From positions 1 through 48,382 of the IMG/VR virus record IMGVR_UViG_3300030060_006037: a stretch of 48,382 bases of DNA. One strand, written 5' to 3'. Under the pieces are notes generated by a model, which did no database searches, was not told where the DNA came from, and saw only the letters and a list, made by a program, of their open reading frames with translations. The DNA comes from a virus. A program made the position numbers and the translations under genes. Of the stretch, positions 44,924-48,382 are shown in pieces. Within the stretch, counting starts at the first letter, position 1, and every line of letters starts with the position of its first letter.

Positions 44924-46933
44924 ATGGAAAAATTTAAGTTGTCAGACAACTTTGTTGCAAAATATAAAAGAAAGAAAGCACCTTTTGGTTTTAATGGATT
45001 AGGTGAGTTGGTTTATATGAGAACCTACTCAAGAATCAAAGAGAACGGAAAGAATGAAAGATGGTGGGAAACGGTTCAAAGGGTTGTAGAGGGAACTTAT
45101 AATATGCAAATGAATTGGATTGAATCACATCAATTAGGGTGGAATCCGTGGCAGGCACAGAGGTCAGCTCAAGATATGTATGAGCGTATTTTTAATATGA
45201 AATTCTTACCTCCTGGTCGTGGACTGTGGGCAATGGGAACGCCAATCACAGAAGAAAAAGGTTTATATGCCGCCCTAAACAATTGTGCTTTCGTATCTAC
45301 GAAAACACTAAAAGAAGATTATGCTAAACCCTTTTGTTTCCTTATGGATGCGAGTATGTTAGGTGTTGGTGTGGGATTCGACACAAAGGGTGCTGGAGAA
45401 ATAACAATCAAAGGTGTGGATGAAAATAAAACTACATCAACCTATGTAATACCAGATACCCGTGAGGGGTGGGTTGAGTCTCTAAAGTTATTATTAGAAA
45501 GTTATTTTCATGGTCTAGGTAAAGTAGAATTTGATTATTCAGAAATAAGAAAAGCTGGTGAACCAATAAGTGGTTTTGGTGGAGTTGCAAGTGGTCATGA
45601 ACCATTGAAAGAGATACATGGTGATATAACAGAGGTATTAAAAAAGAATGTGGGAGAACCAATCTCAATAACAACAATCGTAGATATAATGAATCTTATT
45701 GGTAAGTGTGTTGTAGCTGGTAATGTTAGAAGAACTGCTGAGATTGTATTCGGAGAACCTGATTCAGAAGAATATTTAGACTTAAAAAATTATAAAGTAA
45801 ACAAACACAGAGAAACATATGGATGGACAAGTAATAATAGTATATTCGCTGAATTGGGTATGGATTATACAGAAGCTGCCAAACGAATTGTGGATAATGG
45901 TGAGCCTGGATTTGCGTGGTTGGACAATATGAGAAAGTATTCCCGTATGAAAAATGGTGGGGATAATAAAGACCATAGGGTTGCAGGTGGTAATCCTTGT
46001 TTAGAACAATCTTTAGAGAGTTATGAATTGTGTTGTCTTGTAGAAACATTTCCAAACAATCACGATAGTTTTGAGGATTATGCCAGAACCTTAAAGTATG
46101 CTTACCTATATGCAAAAACAGTTACATTGGGAAGAACCCATTGGGCAGATACCAATAGAGTTATGTTAAGAAATAGAAGAATTGGTTGTTCAGTAAGTGG
46201 TGTTGCTCAGTTTATTACAAATAGAGGTTTGGGAGAATTGAAGAATTGGTTAAATGGTGGATATGATGTGATACAGGAATGGGATAAACAATATTCAGAT
46301 TGGTTTGCTGTTCCTAAGTCGATTAAGACAACATCGGTTAAACCATCAGGAACAGTTTCACTACTTGCAGGAGCGACTCCAGGATTACATTACCCTGAGA
46401 GTCGTTTTTACATTAGGAGAGTAAGGTTGTCTAAACATTCAGAATTGATTGGACCGATGGAAAAATCAGGTTATAAAATAGAACCAGCTTTTGGTTCAGA
46501 GGATACAACAATGGTTGTTGAAGTGCCGGTTGATGTGGGCGAGGGTATAAGAACTGCGGCTGAACTATCCATTTGGGAGCAATTCAGTTTAGCCGCATTC
46601 TTACAAAGACATTGGGCAGACAATCAGGTAAGTTGTACAGTCACATTCAATCCAGAAACAGAGGCAGAACAAATTGCACCAGCATTAAACTACTACCAAT
46701 ATCATCTGAAAGGTATAAGTTTATTACCGAGACATGACTATGGTGCTTATCAACAAATGCCTTATGAGGCGATTGATGAGGATACTTACAAAAAAGAGGT
46801 AAGTAAATTAGGTAAATTATCCTTTGGAGTAATCAAAAATGAGGAAGCCGAAGTAGATAAATTCTGTAACAATGATTCTTGTGAAGTCATTCCTATGACA
46901 GGTGACAATGACGATCAAGATTATGCAAACTAA
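44924..46933 (+). CDS. nrdJ: Class II (adenosylcobalamin-dependent) ribonucleotide reductase, monomeric type
   Basis: 669 residues. It makes deoxyribonucleotides using a radical from vitamin B12 coenzyme, without oxygen or a small subunit. The Cys layout fits the monomeric Lactobacillus enzyme (RTPR): C121 in LNNCAFVST, C359 and E361 in GGNPCLEQSLESYELCCLVE (thiyl radical Cys and its Glu), C370 exactly 11 residues later as in C408/C419 of RTPR, and a C-terminal pair C648/C653 (KFCNNDSCEVI) spaced like C731/C736. Also TTSVKPSGTVSLLAGATPG. No nrdB-like gene follows. GAGGAG lies before the ATG; 18 bases separate it from glutamine synthetase. It works with ThyX in supplying precursors, and depends on host or imported B12. 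Confidence 0.92.
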   Translation: MEKFKLSDNFVAKYKRKKAPFGFNGLGELVYMRTYSRIKENGKNERWWETVQRVVEGTYNMQMNWIESHQLGWNPWQAQRSAQDMYERIFNMKFLPPGRGLWAMGTPITEEKGLYAALNNCAFVSTKTLKEDYAKPFCFLMDASMLGVGVGFDTKGAGEITIKGVDENKTTSTYVIPDTREGWVESLKLLLESYFHGLGKVEFDYSEIRKAGEPISGFGGVASGHEPLKEIHGDITEVLKKNVGEPISITTIVDIMNLIGKCVVAGNVRRTAEIVFGEPDSEEYLDLKNYKVNKHRETYGWTSNNSIFAELGMDYTEAAKRIVDNGEPGFAWLDNMRKYSRMKNGGDNKDHRVAGGNPCLEQSLESYELCCLVETFPNNHDSFEDYARTLKYAYLYAKTVTLGRTHWADTNRVMLRNRRIGCSVSGVAQFITNRGLGELKNWLNGGYDVIQEWDKQYSDWFAVPKSIKTTSVKPSGTVSLLAGATPGLHYPESRFYIRRVRLSKHSELIGPMEKSGYKIEPAFGSEDTTMVVEVPVDVGEGIRTAAELSIWEQFSLAAFLQRHWADNQVSCTVTFNPETEAEQIAPALNYYQYHLKGISLLPRHDYGAYQQMPYEAIDEDTYKKEVSKLGKLSFGVIKNEEAEVDKFCNNDSCEVIPMTGDNDDQDYAN

Positions 46934-46951
46934 TCAATAGGAGAAAAGGTT

Positions 46952-47935
46952 ATGCATAAATTAGAATATCTATGGTTGGATGGTTGTAATCCAACTCAAA
47001 TCAGACATAAAACAAAAATAGTAAAGTCTTTTGGAAGAGATAGTGAAGCACCAATATGGGGCTTTGATGGAAGTTCAACTGAACAGGCAGATGGTGGTAG
47101 TTCCGATTGTGTTTTAAAACCAGTCAGAGTTTATAGCAATCCATTTGAATTAGAGGGTTCAATAGTATTATGTGAGGTCTATAATGTAAATGATACACCA
47201 CATGAAACAAATACAAGAAGAAGGTTAGATGAAATCATTTCAGATGTAGATGATATTCAAGAATGGGTAGGTTTCGAACAGGAATATACTTTATTCAAAG
47301 ATAATAGACCATTAGGTTGGCCAGAAAATGGTGAACCGGCACCACAAGGAGATTACTACTGTGGAAGAAACATTGGAGAAAATATATCGCGAGAACATAT
47401 GGATGCTTGTATTGAGGCTGGTGTAAGTATTTGTGGAACAAATGCAGAGGTGATGTTAGGACAATGGGAATATCAAATCGGTGCTGGTGGTTCAATACAC
47501 ATGAGTGATGATTTATGGGTTGCTAGATGGTTGTTAGAAAGAATTTGTGAAAAGCATGGAGTATTGGTTTCTGTACATCCAAAACCGATTGAGGGAGATT
47601 GGAATGGTGCTGGATGTCATACTAACTTCTCTACGAAGGCGATGAGAGAAGAAGGTGGATATGAAAAGATAATTGAGGCTTGTGAAAAACTATCAGAAAA
47701 TACCAAAAATCATATAGATGCCTATGGTATAGATAACGAAAAAAGACTAACAGGCCTACATGAAACTTGTAGTATTACAGAGTTTAGATATGGAGTATCA
47801 GACAGAGGTGCTTCTATCAGAATACCGTGGCAGGTTGAAAGAGATGGTAAAGGTTATTTAGAGGATAGACGTCCAGCTTCAAATTGTGATCCTTATGTAG
47901 TATCACAGAAGTTAATCCAAACAATATGTCAATAA
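46952..47935 (+). CDS. Glutamine synthetase, type II (GlnII)
   Basis: 327 residues, full length for the short GSII (eukaryotic-type) family; forms glutamine from glutamate, ammonia and ATP. Signature parts: WGFDGSSTEQADGGSSD (36-52), FEQEYTLF (108-115), GTNAEVMLGQWEYQIG (162-177), EGDWNGAGCHTNFST (214-228), LTGLHETCSI (266-275), RGASIRIP (285-292), EDRRPASNCDPY (304-315). Metal and substrate Glu/His/Arg positions look intact, so it should be active. Not a usual phage gene; probably taken from a bacterial host. AGGAGA precedes the ATG, and the gene follows RNR by 18 bases, apparently one transcript. Glutamine is the nitrogen donor for nucleotides, which fits the neighbours. Confidence 0.93.
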   Translation: MHKLEYLWLDGCNPTQIRHKTKIVKSFGRDSEAPIWGFDGSSTEQADGGSSDCVLKPVRVYSNPFELEGSIVLCEVYNVNDTPHETNTRRRLDEIISDVDDIQEWVGFEQEYTLFKDNRPLGWPENGEPAPQGDYYCGRNIGENISREHMDACIEAGVSICGTNAEVMLGQWEYQIGAGGSIHMSDDLWVARWLLERICEKHGVLVSVHPKPIEGDWNGAGCHTNFSTKAMREEGGYEKIIEACEKLSENTKNHIDAYGIDNEKRLTGLHETCSITEFRYGVSDRGASIRIPWQVERDGKGYLEDRRPASNCDPYVVSQKLIQTICQ

Positions 47936-47958
47936 ATTCACATACTTACAAAAAGCGG

Positions 47959-47992
47959 ACAGGCAGACGGCACACCTGTAGAAAAATGTGCC
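47959..47992 (+). promoter_or_regulatory. Putative H-type RNA pseudoknot between glutamine synthetase and receptor genes
   Basis: Interleaved stems: ACAGG (47959-47963) with CCTGT (47975-47979), and GGCACA (47969-47974) with TGTGCC (47987-47992). Loop 1 is CAGAC, there is no base between stems, and loop 3 is A-rich (AGAAAAA), the geometry of classic H-type pseudoknots such as some small riboswitches. TTTTC follows, so the second stem alone could instead act as a weak terminator. It ends about 18 bases before the ribosome site of the next gene, a place suited to translational control. No known riboswitch consensus was recognised. Confidence 0.5.
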
Positions 47993-48022
47993 TTTTCATT
48001 AATGAACAACGAGGAGATTACT

Positions 48023-48382
48023 ATGAGATATCGTAATCTAATCCTTTCAGCAATGATGATGGTTGGAGTTGTCTTTGGACAAGTCGTAACCGGATTTGTT
48101 GGTGAAGGTGATAAACCACTTGTAGGTGCAAATGTTGTAGTTGAAGGTACTACAAAGGGTGGTGTCACAGATAGTGAAGGTAAATTTACTATTGAGACAG
48201 GCTCTGGTACTTTTGATATAACTGCTTCCTACATTGGATACATAACCCAAACTAAATCTGTTAGTGTTGGGGATATAGTGTCCAGCGTTAGTTTCAATTT
48301 AGAAATTGATGTTGTGGCACTTTCAGCTCTTGAAGTTTTGGCTTCTCGTGCTGATGAAAAAACACCTGTTGCTTATACTACG
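48023..48382 (+). CDS. TonB-dependent outer-membrane receptor, N-terminal part (3' end cut)
   Basis: 120 residues to the window edge with no stop. A signal peptide MRYRNLILSAMMMVGVVFGQ (basic start, hydrophobic core, cleavage near GQ) is followed by a carboxypeptidase-regulatory-like beta domain: GEGDKPLVGANVVVEGTTKG, VTDSEGKFTIETGSGTFDIT, ASYIGYITQTKSVSV (~20-95). Then comes ALEVLASRADEKTPVAYTT, the TonB-box/plug entrance typical of TonB-dependent transporters of Bacteroidota/Marinimicrobia type. Such receptors import siderophores, cobalamin or glycans. GAGGAG-ATTACT-ATG closely mirrors the RNR ribosome site (GAGGAG-TTACT-ATG), arguing that it belongs to the same genome. Substrate and barrel lie outside the window; a surface protein with the same N-terminal domain but no barrel is possible. 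Confidence 0.78.
   Translation, partial: MRYRNLILSAMMMVGVVFGQVVTGFVGEGDKPLVGANVVVEGTTKGGVTDSEGKFTIETGSGTFDITASYIGYITQTKSVSVGDIVSSVSFNLEIDVVALSALEVLASRADEKTPVAYTT

Noticed and set aside
47936-48022. Glutamine or cobalamin riboswitch of known class
   Set aside because: I could not find the conserved core of glutamine or cobalamin riboswitches; only the unassigned pseudoknot is supported.
29475-48037. Shared MRYRN start of the LysM-like protein and the TonB-dependent receptor
   Set aside because: Only five residues agree, and the following sequences and contexts are unrelated; taken as chance.
47936-48382. Join to a host chromosome or assembly chimera at the right end
   Set aside because: Not excluded, but the ribosome site resembles that of RNR, spacing is compact and strand is the same, so one phage genome is the simpler reading.
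1-48382. tRNA genes, CRISPR arrays, insertion sequences, integrase
   Set aside because: No cloverleaf-like segment with a T-loop motif, no regularly spaced direct repeats with unique spacers outside coding modules, and no transposase or integrase motif were seen by eye.

Overview
The window looks like part of the genome of an AT-rich, T4-like contractile-tailed phage (myovirus). Every gene I accept lies on the + strand, packed with 1-8 base overlaps or short gaps. A T4-type tail sheath, tube, tape measure and baseplate set sits beside gp32-, UvsX-, gp41- and RNase H-like replication genes, ThyX and a ribonucleotide reductase, which is the usual make-up of marine T4-like phages. Host clues are indirect. 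The type II glutamine synthetase and, above all, the last (cut) gene, a TonB-dependent receptor with a carboxypeptidase-regulatory-like N-terminal domain, point to a Gram-negative host of the Bacteroidota/Marinimicrobia (FCB) kind. This is inference.

Layout. 1-18742: three giant adhesin/tail-fibre genes (the first cut by the window edge), about 39% of the window, built from the same shuffled modules but ending in three different C-terminal tips. 18752-20151: two tandem LamG-like lectin-fold genes. 20219-23757: a coiled-coil protein, the tail sheath, a strong terminator and the tail tube. 23767-26753: a small membrane protein (possible holin), a gp26-like tail chaperone whose frame appears to continue by a +1 shift, a small basic protein and the tape measure. 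26762-34863: baseplate genes, including a LysM-like protein and a 1401-residue hub candidate. 34918-40278: ThyX, a compact family A DNA polymerase and three poorly known proteins, one perhaps an ADP-ribosyltransferase. 40375-44866: gp32-like SSB, UvsX recombinase, 5'-3' exonuclease, a 59-residue basic protein missed by usual length cut-offs, and a DnaB-type helicase. 44924-48382: B12-dependent class II ribonucleotide reductase, glutamine synthetase II, and the start of the TonB-dependent receptor.

How it fits together. Lectins and repeat fibres would bind the host surface; sheath, tube, tape measure and baseplate deliver DNA; SSB, UvsX, helicase, polymerase and exonuclease form a replication/recombination set; ThyX, RNR and GS feed nucleotide synthesis. 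The most interesting proposal is that the last three genes form a nutrient module: a cobalamin-dependent RNR, an enzyme making glutamine (nitrogen donor for nucleotides), and an outer-membrane TonB-dependent importer that could bring in cobalamin, iron or another scarce solute. A putative H-type pseudoknot lies between glutamine synthetase and the receptor.

Regulation. Several intergenic gaps share a bipartite promoter-like element (TTGTAT, 17-18 bases, TATTTA) in front of both structural and replication genes. No tRNA, CRISPR array, integrase, transposase or reverse transcriptase was seen. No stretch over 300 bases lacks a gene; the longest gap is 23113-23268.
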